Below, one piece after another: positions 1 through 6,039 of a DNA stretch of 6,785 nt (position 1 is its first letter; each line of letters starts with the position of its first letter). The stretch spans positions 1 to 6,785 of the forward strand of contig CAYMXZ010000194.1 of assembly GCA_964394475.1 (NCBI GenBank). Direction: 5' to 3'. The translations under genes were made by a program, and so were the position numbers. The stretch comes from RQOF01 sp964394475 (lineage in GTDB: Bacteria > Calditrichota > Calditrichia > RBG-13-44-9). The notes beneath the pieces were generated by a model. It did not search any database and was not told where the DNA came from. It saw only the letters and a program-made list of their open reading frames with translations.

Positions 1-287
1 GTGCTACACTATTATCCCTATGAATATCACGAAGTGGTATCACTAAATAAAATATTTTAGAGTTCGAATTTAAAAATAAATTGATTTTACAATAGTAAAT
101 TGAAAATATAAAATAATATGTCCGGCTGTTATAAATTAATCACTTAATCCTTTTAAAAAAGACATAACCAATTTCTTTCTCTTTTTATTCATTTTCTGTG
201 CTTTCATTTTTTCTTTATCTCATCCTCCTATCCATCAGAAATCAAAATAAAAGAAAATTAGTCGACCATCTGATGTTTTTATAGACC

Positions 288-313
288 ATTTACTTTTTTT
301 ATTAAAAGTAAAT
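288..313 (+). terminator. AT-rich hairpin followed by a T-run, possible weak terminator
   Basis: ATTTACTTTT (288-297) and AAAAGTAAAT (304-313) are perfect inverse complements, forming a 10-bp stem with a 6-nt loop. A run of seven T follows at 323-329, about 9 nt after the stem. The stem has only one G-C pair and the T-run is displaced, so it is a poor match to a classical intrinsic terminator. It could end transcription of a gene to the left, be a protein-binding dyad, or be chance in AT-rich DNA. Confidence 0.25.
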
Positions 314-332
314 AAAGAATAATTTTTTTCTA

Positions 333-361
333 CTCTCATTCTATTTATATTAATTTATGAT
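333..361 (+). promoter_or_regulatory. Possible promoter for the OmpA-like lipoprotein gene
   Basis: TATGAT at 356-361 matches a -10 box at five of six positions and lies about 78 nt before the chosen start at 439. The hexamer 17 nt upstream (CTCTCA, 333-338) is a poor -35 box. TATATT at 346-351 is an alternative -10 box. AT-rich DNA generates such matches easily, so this is only a candidate. Confidence 0.2.
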
Positions 362-423
362 GTAGAAATCTGAAGAGAATGTTTATAAATATTCGATTGG
401 AATTACAATTAAACTCAACTAAA

Positions 424-430
424 AGAGGAG
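424..430 (+). promoter_or_regulatory. Ribosome binding site that decides the start at 439
   Basis: AGAGGAG lies 8 nt before ATG 439, a good Shine-Dalgarno sequence at ideal spacing. The more upstream in-frame ATG at 379 has no comparable site. The 20 residues it would add (rich in Asn, Leu and Arg) would also bury the lipoprotein signal inside the protein. Confidence 0.85.
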
Positions 431-438
431 ATCGTGAA

Positions 439-1101
439 ATGAAAAAATGGATTATTTGGGTATTGGTAGTACTGGTTTTCATCAGCCTGGGTTGTTCCAG
501 CTGGAGCCGGACCGCTAAAGGTGGCGCCATTGGAGCTACCGGTGGAGCAGTAGTGGGTGGAGTCATTGGAAAACAAGCGGGTAATACCGTGATAGGTGCA
601 ATTATCGGGGCCGCCATTGGCGGAGCGGCAGGAGCCTATATTGGAAATTACATGGATAAGCAGGCCGAGGAAATCGAAAAAGATATTGAAGGAGCCCGAG
701 TAGAACGAGTGGGTGAAGGCATTCGCATTACCTTCGATTCCGGCATTCTTTTCGATGTGGACAAAGCAGAACTAAAACCAGTTAGCAAGGAAAATATTGC
801 TAAATTGGCGAATGTCCTAAAAAAATACGAAGACACTAATATTTTAATTGAAGGACATACCGATGCCACTGGTTCAGAAGAATACAACCTGGAACTTTCT
901 CGCAAAAGAGCACAAAACGTAGCCAATTATCTGGCATCCTTAGGCATCAGTCCTACTCGTTTCACCATCATGGGCTATGGCGAATCACAACCTTTGATGA
1001 CCAATGACACTCCAGAAGGTCGGGCAGCTAACCGCCGGGTGGAAATTGGAATTATGGCCAATGATAAACTGAAAAAAGTAGCTCAGGAAAAAGTAGGATA
1101 A
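439..1101 (+). CDS. OmpA-family outer-membrane lipoprotein with glycine-zipper domain (YiaD-like)
   Basis: The 220-residue product resembles E. coli YiaD (about 219 residues) in length and architecture. Residues 1-18 (MKKWIIWVLVVLVFISLG) form a signal peptide followed by Cys19. The lipobox SLGC is slightly degenerate, with Ser at -3, and Ser at +2 does not act as an inner-membrane retention signal. Residues 28-70 are a glycine-zipper segment with repeated GxxxG spacing, expected to form or insert as a helical hairpin in a membrane. Residues about 98-206 are an OmpA C-terminal peptidoglycan-binding domain. It has FDSGILFDVDKAEL, the EGHTD motif (Asp142), LSRKRA (Arg157) and the closing NRRVEI. 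Asp and Arg in this family contact diaminopimelate. The likely role is a lipid-anchored tether between outer membrane and cell wall. The gene is alone on the plus strand and convergent with the deacetylase gene. Confidence 0.9.
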   Translation: MKKWIIWVLVVLVFISLGCSSWSRTAKGGAIGATGGAVVGGVIGKQAGNTVIGAIIGAAIGGAAGAYIGNYMDKQAEEIEKDIEGARVERVGEGIRITFDSGILFDVDKAELKPVSKENIAKLANVLKKYEDTNILIEGHTDATGSEEYNLELSRKRAQNVANYLASLGISPTRFTIMGYGESQPLMTNDTPEGRAANRRVEIGIMANDKLKKVAQEKVG

Positions 1102-1121
1102 TCTGAACAACTCATTTTTAA

Positions 1122-1210
1122 CTTCTGTTGAGAGGCAGATACCCGGTTAAAAATTTAGAATATTAAGGTGCACATACAGGACAATTAAAAAAACTGCCTT
1201 TCAACAGAAG
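1122..1210. repeat. Long inverted repeat (17-bp arms, 55-nt loop) between convergent genes
   Basis: The arm at 1122-1138 (CTTCTGTTGAGAGGCAG) is the inverse complement of 1194-1210 (CTGCCTTTCAACAGAAG) except for one position, which would be a G-U pair if the plus strand is transcribed. The loop of 55 nt is A-rich. The arm end can also pair in a shifted register: ACTTCT at 1121-1126 with AGAAGT at 1209-1214. No T-run follows the stem on either strand, so it is not a standard intrinsic terminator. It lies in the 173-bp gap between two converging genes and may still act as a bidirectional transcript 3'-end structure. A small palindromic mobile element or a structured RNA are alternatives. Confidence 0.6.
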
Positions 1211-1274
1211 AAGTATTATCGCTCTCCAAATATAGAAAGTTTCCAAAAGAAAAAACTGCACTTCTTCATCAATT

Positions 1275-2210
1275 TCAGAATTGCAAAAGTCCATTAATGT
1301 GATGTATCACTGAGGCAGCGAGTTTTTCCAAATTATATCCACCCTCTAAAAAAGAAGCCACCCTTCCTTCACAGATTTTTTGAGCCAACTGGCAAATTTT
1401 TATCGTCAATAATCCGAAATCTTCTTCCCTTAATCCCACACCACCTAAAGGATCATCAGCATGAGAATCGAATCCGGCGGAAATAAGAATAAATTCAGGT
1501 TCAAATTTTTCAATAATCTGTAACCCTTCTTCAAAAATCTTCAAATACTCTTCACGGGTACATTCATGAGGTAGTGGAAAATTAAGGGTGGTTCCACTAC
1601 CTTTTCCGACACCCGTTTCATAAGAAGCACCGCTTCCTGGATAATGGGGATAAAGATGAGTGGACATATAGAACACCGTAGGATCCTGATAAAAAATATC
1701 CTGCGTTCCATTGCCATGATGAACATCCCAATCGATAATGGCGATTTTCTTCACCTGATGCTTCTTTTGCAGATGGCGAGCGGCAATAGCAATGTTGTTG
1801 AACAAGCAAAAACCCATCGAACGAAAGGCAGTAGCGTGATGTCCAGGCGGTCGCAAAAGTGCCATCCCATTGGAAATCGTGCCAGCCATAATTTGAGAGA
1901 CTAATTCTATTCCTCCGCCGACCGCCATTATGGCTACTTTATAGGAATCAGGACAGATAAAAGTATCCATATCAAGCCAGGCAGGCCCACCGGATGCAGC
2001 TGATTTCACTCTCTGAATCATTTCTCTGGAATGCACCAACAACAGATCTTCCTCACCCGCTGGTGCGAAATGAATCTTTTTTAGTCTGGATAACACTCCT
2101 TCCTCTTCCAGGCGGGTTACAATGACCCGCAGGCGTTCGGGTGACTCTATATGTCCTTCCATGGCATGCTGCAAGAAAAGAGGATCATAGATAAGACCGG
2201 TAGACATCAT
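1275..2210 (-). CDS. Histone deacetylase-family (AcuC/acetylpolyamine amidohydrolase-like) zinc amidohydrolase
   Basis: The 311-residue protein is a full-length arginase/deacetylase-fold enzyme that should remove acetyl groups from lysine side chains or from small amines. Motifs appear in family order. RPPGHH at 120-125 carries the catalytic His pair. IIDWDVHHGNGT at 158-169 has zinc ligands Asp162 and His164. STHLYPHYPGSG follows at 183-194. SAGFDSHADDPLGG at 244-257 has the third zinc ligand Asp248. EGGYNL at 289-294 has Tyr292, the transition-state Tyr. All catalytic residues are present, so it should be active. The layout resembles bacterial class II-like deacetylases; the substrate cannot be read from sequence. 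It starts immediately after the stop of the TrmO-like gene (TAA then ATG ATG). AAAGGA sits 6 nt before the second ATG (2207), so the real start may be that codon. It is the last gene of a three-gene operon. Confidence 0.93.
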   Translation of the reverse strand: MMSTGLIYDPLFLQHAMEGHIESPERLRVIVTRLEEEGVLSRLKKIHFAPAGEEDLLLVHSREMIQRVKSAASGGPAWLDMDTFICPDSYKVAIMAVGGGIELVSQIMAGTISNGMALLRPPGHHATAFRSMGFCLFNNIAIAARHLQKKHQVKKIAIIDWDVHHGNGTQDIFYQDPTVFYMSTHLYPHYPGSGASYETGVGKGSGTTLNFPLPHECTREEYLKIFEEGLQIIEKFEPEFILISAGFDSHADDPLGGVGLREEDFGLLTIKICQLAQKICEGRVASFLEGGYNLEKLAASVIHHINGLLQF

Positions 2211-2720
2211 TTATCCTTTATCCTTAAAACGCTCATCACTCTTCATCTTCTTTAATTTGGAAATATTATTTTTTACCCAACCGATTTTTTGAATTTTAAA
2301 ATAGTCAAATTCAGGGACATAGGGTTTGATGTCCAGCAGCGGAGTTCCATCCACTATGTCCACATTTTCAATAAAAAGAGTGTTTGATTGGATTTTAATC
2401 AACCGTACCACGGAAATACCAATGGCATTAGGACGGGCCGGTGCCCGAGTGGCAAATACTCCCCGCAACTTTTTGTCCATGAAAGGTATTACTTTGAGAT
2501 TGTATTTTTTACTTAAATGGAAATGGTAAATCAAGATGATATGGGAAAAACCATCCAGATCCAATAATCCCTCAACATACTCAGGGAAAATTGTTATTTC
2601 CCCTTTTATACCCTTTGCCGCCAGCGGTTGAATTGGTACACCCACATTTTGCGCAAAAGGCGTATGAATGATTCCAATAGGCCGATATACTATTTTTTTC
2701 ATGGTGATTGTTTTTGTCAT
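2211..2720 (-). CDS. trmO: TrmO/TsaA-family SAM-dependent methyltransferase (probable tRNA m6t6A37 methyltransferase)
   Basis: The 169-residue protein belongs to the TsaA/UPF0066 beta-barrel family. E. coli TrmO N-methylates the threonylcarbamoyl-adenosine at position 37 of tRNA-Thr using S-adenosylmethionine. Diagnostic stretches are YRPIGIIHTPF at 12-22, LDGFSHIILIYHFH at 55-68, the SAM-site motif GVFATRAPARPNAIGIS at 87-103 and DIVDGTPLLDIKPYVP at 121-136. It is shorter than E. coli TrmO (about 235 residues) and lacks its C-terminal domain. Such single-domain members are common in archaea and anaerobes, and their substrate is less certain; it could be another RNA or molecule. The start ATG overlaps the stop of the MBL gene (ATGA, 2717-2720), implying translational coupling. 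A second in-frame ATG at 2702 has no ribosome binding site. The end abuts the deacetylase gene. Confidence 0.88.
   Translation of the reverse strand: MTKTITMKKIVYRPIGIIHTPFAQNVGVPIQPLAAKGIKGEITIFPEYVEGLLDLDGFSHIILIYHFHLSKKYNLKVIPFMDKKLRGVFATRAPARPNAIGISVVRLIKIQSNTLFIENVDIVDGTPLLDIKPYVPEFDYFKIQKIGWVKNNISKLKKMKSDERFKDKG
2717..2720 (-). promoter_or_regulatory. ATGA stop-start overlap coupling the MBL and TrmO-like genes
   Basis: On the minus strand the sequence GAT CTA AAA TGA ends the MBL protein, and the embedded ATG starts the next one. Only a weak GAAG lies about 7 nt upstream of that ATG, so translation of the second gene probably depends on ribosomes finishing the first. Confidence 0.75.
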
Positions 2721-3553
2721 TTTAGATCTTCAAAATTAATAATCTTTCCCACACCAAAATTAAGATAAGTTTGACCAAATTCCTGCGCAAATTTTCTGCG
2801 AGCCACATCTCCGGAACAATGGCAGGGTGCAACAAACCGTACGCCCAAAGATTTAAGAATGGATACAGTTGAAGTTAAACTTGCTTCATTCGCTCTTATC
2901 AGATGGAAACCACCCATTACCAGCAATATTGGTTCAGCAAATAGTTCCTTTGCCCGCTGGACTATCTGAACAATACCAGGATGCGCACAGCCGGTAATGA
3001 CGATCTGGCCTTTAGGAGTAAGAATAATTAATGATTGCTCGATAATTTCCGAGCCCATTTCTCCACTGGAAAATATGTTCTCAGCAATCTTCATTGATTT
3101 ACTAACGTCAACAACTTTTGCTCCATGATCCGCTAAATTTATTTTAAATTCTTTGGGGAAAGACTGAGGCAGATAGACCGTTATTGCCGGATTAGTTTCC
3201 AGAAATTTATAAATCCCACCGCTGTGATCTCTATGAAAATGGGAAAGAAAAACCACATCAATCTCCTGCGGATCAATATTCAATTTCTGCATATTTTCCA
3301 TCAATATGGAACCATTCCCGCCGGTATCAAACAAAAGAGTAATGGTACTTGTTTTCACCAGACAGGAAAAACCCCAGTCGGTTTGAAGATTCTTCTGATA
3401 AGAATAATTATCATATATCACCGTAATAGTGCCATTTTCAGCAGTGCCTGTATTCATCTGAGTATCTCTTCCCATGCTATTCTTGACAACTGATTGTTGA
3501 ATGAGAATAAATATGACTAGAAAAAAACTTCGATAACGCATATGTAAAAACAT
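2717..3553 (-). CDS. Metallo-beta-lactamase-fold protein, COG1237 type, with N-terminal hydrophobic segment
   Basis: The 278-residue protein carries the metallo-beta-lactamase fold. LLFDTGGNGSIL is at 73-84 and the metal-binding SHFHRDHSGG at 104-113 gives His105, His107, Asp109 and His110. Further likely ligands are His191 in TGCAHPGI, His217 in GGFHL and His245 in PCHCSG. The GCAHxGI and GGFHL pattern is typical of COG1237, the group that includes the enzyme annotated as dihydropterin-methyl-ribofuranosylaminobenzene-phosphate synthase of methanopterin synthesis; most members have unknown substrates. Residues 5-23 (MRYRSFFLVIFILIQQSVV) look like a signal peptide or membrane anchor, suggesting export. 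The start is uncertain: ATG 3553 and ATG 3541 lack a clear ribosome binding site, while ATG 3457 (residue 33) has GGGAAGAG about 8 nt upstream and would give a cytoplasmic 246-residue form. It is the first gene of the operon and overlaps the TrmO-like gene by 4 nt. Confidence 0.85.
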   Translation of the reverse strand: MFLHMRYRSFFLVIFILIQQSVVKNSMGRDTQMNTGTAENGTITVIYDNYSYQKNLQTDWGFSCLVKTSTITLLFDTGGNGSILMENMQKLNIDPQEIDVVFLSHFHRDHSGGIYKFLETNPAITVYLPQSFPKEFKINLADHGAKVVDVSKSMKIAENIFSSGEMGSEIIEQSLIILTPKGQIVITGCAHPGIVQIVQRAKELFAEPILLVMGGFHLIRANEASLTSTVSILKSLGVRFVAPCHCSGDVARRKFAQEFGQTYLNFGVGKIINFEDLK

Positions 3554-3933
3554 GTGATGACAATTTACTTTTCTACCATTTCATAACTAAAATATGAAAA
3601 AAAATCATTTACGATAAAAGGTATTAAATGAGTTATTGAAAATTACACATAATCTGTAGCTGATAGCTTATCAATTTAATTCTAAGTCTTTTTGCAAGAT
3701 GAGCTCAATGATATTATCAGCTGACTGGTTCAGCTTAGATCAATAATTACAAGATTTTGTGGTTTCTATATAAAAATGTAAAATAATTCAAGAGGCATCT
3801 GAAGGGTATTCATCTATAATTTTATCTCATTCATTAAAGTGAATATATTTAATCGCCAATGCTGATATACACAGAAGATGTTTAAAATTCAGCTGATATT
3901 TTTTAGTATCTTAACCCACTAACAATCAAAGTA
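3554..3933. other. Non-coding AT-rich gap between the two minus-strand operons
   Basis: No protein-like reading frame or recognisable RNA gene is visible in these 380 bases. The region should hold the 3' end of the transporter transcript and the promoter of the MBL operon, both read right to left. Two short dyads are visible: TGATA-GCT-TATCA at 3661-3673 and AGCTGA-CTGGT-TCAGCT at 3719-3735. A possible promoter is TTGATC-N18-TGATAA on the minus strand around 3713-3742, overlapping the second dyad. None has a following T-run, so I see no clear terminator. All of these are weak signals. Confidence 0.5.
3719..3735. repeat. Short dyad AGCTGA-N5-TCAGCT, possible operator
   Basis: There are 6-bp perfect arms at 3719-3724 and 3730-3735 around a 5-nt spacer. 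The dyad overlaps a weak minus-strand promoter-like pair (TTGATC and TGATAA) upstream of the MBL gene. A regulator site is possible, but a dyad this short can occur by chance. Confidence 0.2.
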
Positions 3934-4962
3934 TTAAAAACCTAGAATTAAACCTAGAATTCCAAAAAATAATCCAGCTATTAAATTAATAAATTTAATT
4001 ATAAAAAATGAACGACGGGAGTAAGCGATGACCGGCAGCATTCCATGGCCATCCTGGACAATTGAGCTGGTTAATAGAATACTGAATGGAATGGCTCCCT
4101 GGACAAAAAGAGTTACAAAAATAAGATGAGGACCTGATTCTGGAATTAATCCCACTAATGCCGCTACAATCATCACTATCCAAAGATTTTCTTCAATAAT
4201 TCCTTGCAAATTTAGCAGGTCAGTCAAAAAATACAATATCAGCAAAGTTCCAAAAGTCCACAGAAATATTCGGAAAACATGTTTTTGGACCACGTGTTCC
4301 CATAAGTGCTTCTCCAAAAAATGGTCAGGAACAGTGCTCACGATGAAAATTGCTAATCCGGTGACAAATAAGATCGAAATGCGAACCCAATTCCATTGGG
4401 GTGGCCCAACCTGACCAGTGGCTACCATAATAATGAACAATATTAGCACAGTAGCCAGAGTAGTACGAAAGGAAGAGAAGTGTTTCCATTGTTTCAATAT
4501 TTCACCTCGAGGAAAACATTGGCAACTTTCAAAAGTATGAATCTCAAACCCTTCACATTTTTCCACTTTTCTGCTTTTAAAATCCCCTGAGAAACTATCA
4601 GTAAGAAATCCGACGATAATTCCGATAACAAACAACAAAACAGTTAATAATATCGCCTCTCCTGGCATCATGGCCAGCATTACAAAGGATTCATCTCCAC
4701 TGGTGGCAATCATCGTGGTGACCACTGCCCCTAACGTCAGCATCCGGTGAGAATACATAGCAACCACGATAAAGGCTCCCAGACAACCCGGAGTGGCACC
4801 CATGAAAGCAGCGAAAAGGTATTGTCCCCAGCGGGATGCGCTTAATCGTTGCTGCCAAACGCCGCTGGTCAAAACATTTACATACTCAATTACCAGCATC
4901 ATTACAAAGACAAAACCAGTAATCATCAATGCCTGATTGAATACTCCCAGGATCGCGGTCAT
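3934..4962 (-). CDS. Polytopic heavy-metal/manganese transporter-family membrane protein (ArsP_2, putative 10-TM exporter)
   Basis: This 342-residue protein is very hydrophobic, with about ten predicted membrane helices in two groups (roughly 7-30, 46-72, 74-97, 101-121 and 166-183, 191-210, 229-250, 259-272, 277-310, 319-341). They flank a soluble loop at about 122-165. Conserved polar motifs within the membrane are GATPGCLGAF (55-64), TSGDES (87-92), IPESGPHLIF (273-282) and SSIVQDGHGMLP (299-310). These match the family named putative 10-TM heavy-metal exporter or putative manganese transporter. The two motif pairs have similar spacing, suggesting an internal repeat of inverted-topology type. 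The loop has Cys136, His142, Cys147 and Cys149, a possible metal sensor or entry site. The cargo ion is not determined by sequence. The gene lies 28 bp after the zinc-ribbon gene and ends its cluster. Confidence 0.8.
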   Translation of the reverse strand: MTAILGVFNQALMITGFVFVMMLVIEYVNVLTSGVWQQRLSASRWGQYLFAAFMGATPGCLGAFIVVAMYSHRMLTLGAVVTTMIATSGDESFVMLAMMPGEAILLTVLLFVIGIIVGFLTDSFSGDFKSRKVEKCEGFEIHTFESCQCFPRGEILKQWKHFSSFRTTLATVLILFIIMVATGQVGPPQWNWVRISILFVTGLAIFIVSTVPDHFLEKHLWEHVVQKHVFRIFLWTFGTLLILYFLTDLLNLQGIIEENLWIVMIVAALVGLIPESGPHLIFVTLFVQGAIPFSILLTSSIVQDGHGMLPVIAYSRRSFFIIKFINLIAGLFFGILGLILGF

Positions 4963-4990
4963 TTTAGCTCAAAATTTATTCTTACAAATC

Positions 4991-5185
4991 TTATTCGGTT
5001 GATTTTTTACTCTTTTTTTCTTGTATCAACTGATGGTGATAGGAGCCTTCTCTTACCATTTTTACATTACATTTGGGGCATAATTCCTCATGGCAAGGTA
5101 CTCCCCTTCGATGTGGTATCTTCAAACCGCATTTCGGACAAACACAAAAGCCCCCTCTTCCCATACCTAATGGATTTTGCGACAT
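4991..5185 (-). CDS. Small Cys-rich zinc-ribbon protein (64 aa)
   Basis: The product has six Cys: Cys14, Cys16, Cys19, Cys31, Cys36 and Cys39. They are arranged as CVCPKCG, a PHRRGVPCHE linker and CPKCN. The two CPxC knuckles (16/19 and 36/39) should bind one zinc or iron ion in a rubredoxin-like zinc ribbon; Cys14 and Cys31 are extra. The N-terminus has a Gly/Arg patch, LGMGRGGFCV, resembling the DUF5320 neighbour's GWGRGFCV. The C-terminus is a Lys-rich charged tail. I recall the CPxCGxKxPHxxGxPCxxxxCPxC pattern from small proteins near MinD/NifB-type gene sets in anaerobes, but no function is established. AAGGA lies 8 nt before ATG 5185, a good ribosome binding site. It precedes the transporter by 28 bp, and a 133-bp gap separates it from the CGGC gene, so an internal promoter is possible. 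Confidence 0.85.
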   Translation of the reverse strand: MSQNPLGMGRGGFCVCPKCGLKIPHRRGVPCHEELCPKCNVKMVREGSYHHQLIQEKKSKKSTE

Positions 5186-5318
5186 TTGATCTATCCTTAT
5201 TTTTAATTAAAACGCTTCAATATTACTCAAACATTTTAAATAATCTAAATGTCCATGATATTATCAGATGCAATTTCGAGGTTCATTTTCAACCACTCAT
5301 TTTTAATCAGTGATAGTT
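5186..5318. other. 133-bp spacer inside the metal cluster
   Basis: This is the longest gap in the second cluster. It contains only very short reading frames on the minus strand, for example a 14-codon one beginning MNLEIASD, which has no clear ribosome binding site. A TTGAAA is visible on the minus strand but its nearest GATAAT is 21 nt away, too far for a normal promoter. An internal promoter for the zinc-ribbon and transporter genes is plausible by position but not shown by the sequence. Confidence 0.4.
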
Positions 5319-5765
5319 TCAGGAATAGGCCAAGCGAATTTCCTGGTTGCCCAGAGTTGGAGCGATGATTTCCTGCCATTCTGCTGAATTCCAGGTCCCC
5401 AATTTTTGATGAGTTTCAAAATAACTCTGGGGAATGGGATGAGTCCCCATAACCACCTCTAATCCATATTTATTTTCGATAAAATCACGAAAATGAAATA
5501 GATAAGGACAGGGAGGATACCCTACCAGCAAACCAGTGGCAAAGTGGATAATTTGAGCACCATTTTTCTTCATTTCTGCTGGGGCATATTCTACATTCCC
5601 TCCTGGACACCCATCGCATGTTGTATAACCGACCAATTCGACTTCTTTGCCGGAATACATACTAAAAGCGCCTTCGCGTTTTTTCAAGGCTCGCAAACAT
5701 TTTCCACCTGCGCAGGTGCGATAACGATCGCAGATAATAATTCCGATCTTAACAGTATCTTTCAT
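5319..5765 (-). CDS. CGGC-domain Cys-rich protein (putative metal binding)
   Basis: With the start at ATG 5765 the protein has 148 residues. It shows the CGGC-domain signature: an N-terminal beta strand VKIGIIICDRY, CAGGKC at 18-23 and YTTCDGCPGGN at 48-57, plus PPCPY with Cys86 and a late GTHPIP (His109). The conserved Cys (12, 18, 23, 50, 53, 86) suggest metal or metallocluster binding; the family has no established biochemical role. The frame opens two codons earlier at GTG 5771. I prefer ATG 5765 because GGAAAG ends about 5 nt, and its GGA about 8 nt, before it, whereas that same site runs directly into the GTG. The gene follows the two-helix membrane protein by 25 bp and probably shares its transcript. 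Confidence 0.85.
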   Translation of the reverse strand: MKDTVKIGIIICDRYRTCAGGKCLRALKKREGAFSMYSGKEVELVGYTTCDGCPGGNVEYAPAEMKKNGAQIIHFATGLLVGYPPCPYLFHFRDFIENKYGLEVVMGTHPIPQSYFETHQKLGTWNSAEWQEIIAPTLGNQEIRLAYS

Positions 5766-5790
5766 CTTCACTTTCCATTTTTTTAGTCAA

Positions 5791-6021
5791 TTAAATTCTC
5801 ATGCTAATTTTTTGAAGCTCAATCTTTTTCTTTCGCCTCTGTTGTTTCAAATGGCTGATAATAAAAACCAAGAGAAGAATGATGATAAGAACCACCACTA
5901 TATTCCAACGTGAAAACCAAATAAGCCAAAGAAAAAGTACAATTAAAGCAACAAGTAAAGTATGACCCATCCATCCCCGCGGAGCTTTATGCTTTTTTTG
6001 GAGCCCTTTTAGTATTTTCAT
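5791..6021 (-). CDS. Small two-helix membrane protein of unknown function (76 aa)
   Basis: I do not recognise this protein. Residues 1-18 are basic (MKILKGLQKKHKAPRGWM). Residues about 19-36 and 40-57 are strongly hydrophobic helices separated by a short SRWN turn. Residues 58-76 form a basic tail (HLKQQRRKKKIELQK). The layout is a membrane hairpin with both ends probably cytoplasmic by the positive-inside rule. It lies 18 bp after the DUF5320 gene and 25 bp before the CGGC gene, on the same strand, so it is very likely part of the same transcript. The ribosome binding site is odd: CAGGG ends only one base before ATG 6021, too close for normal spacing, so expression may rely on coupling to the upstream gene. 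It may anchor the soluble Cys proteins at the membrane, but this is a guess. Confidence 0.7.
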   Translation of the reverse strand: MKILKGLQKKHKAPRGWMGHTLLVALIVLFLWLIWFSRWNIVVVLIIILLLVFIISHLKQQRRKKKIELQKISMRI

Positions 6022-6039
6022 TCCCTGTTCAGCAAGTGG

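Larger units (their letters stand above)
1..438. other. AT-rich intergenic region upstream of the OmpA-like gene
   Basis: This stretch is strongly AT-rich with long A and T runs, and I see no convincing complete gene. Bases 1-60 are open in plus frame 1 and end in TAG at 58-60, with translation VLHYYPYEYHEVVSLNKIF. This could be the tail of a gene starting outside the window, but 19 codons are too few to decide. The remainder contains an AT-rich hairpin (listed separately) and weak promoter-like elements before the gene at 439. The open reading frame of that gene extends back to 379, but no ribosome binding site supports translation there. Confidence 0.6.

Noticed and set aside
1..60. Possible C-terminal tail of a plus-strand gene ending at TAG 58-60
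   Set aside because: Only 19 codons are visible and another plus frame is open almost as long, to TAA at 43-45, so coding cannot be supported.
379..438. N-terminal extension of the OmpA-like protein from ATG 379
   Set aside because: It has no ribosome binding site and would bury the lipoprotein signal; ATG 439 has AGAGGAG at ideal spacing.
1122..1210. Classical bidirectional intrinsic terminator
   Set aside because: The loop is 55 nt and no T-run follows the stem on either strand, so it was listed as an inverted repeat instead.
1644..1904. Plus-strand reading frame of 86 codons
   Set aside because: It lies opposite the deacetylase catalytic motifs, has no family resemblance and is a shadow of that gene.
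4849..5313. Plus-strand reading frame of 154 codons
   Set aside because: It runs antisense across the transporter start, the zinc-ribbon gene and a spacer; the zinc-ribbon Cys pattern on the other strand is clearly the real one, and the product lacks protein-like motifs.
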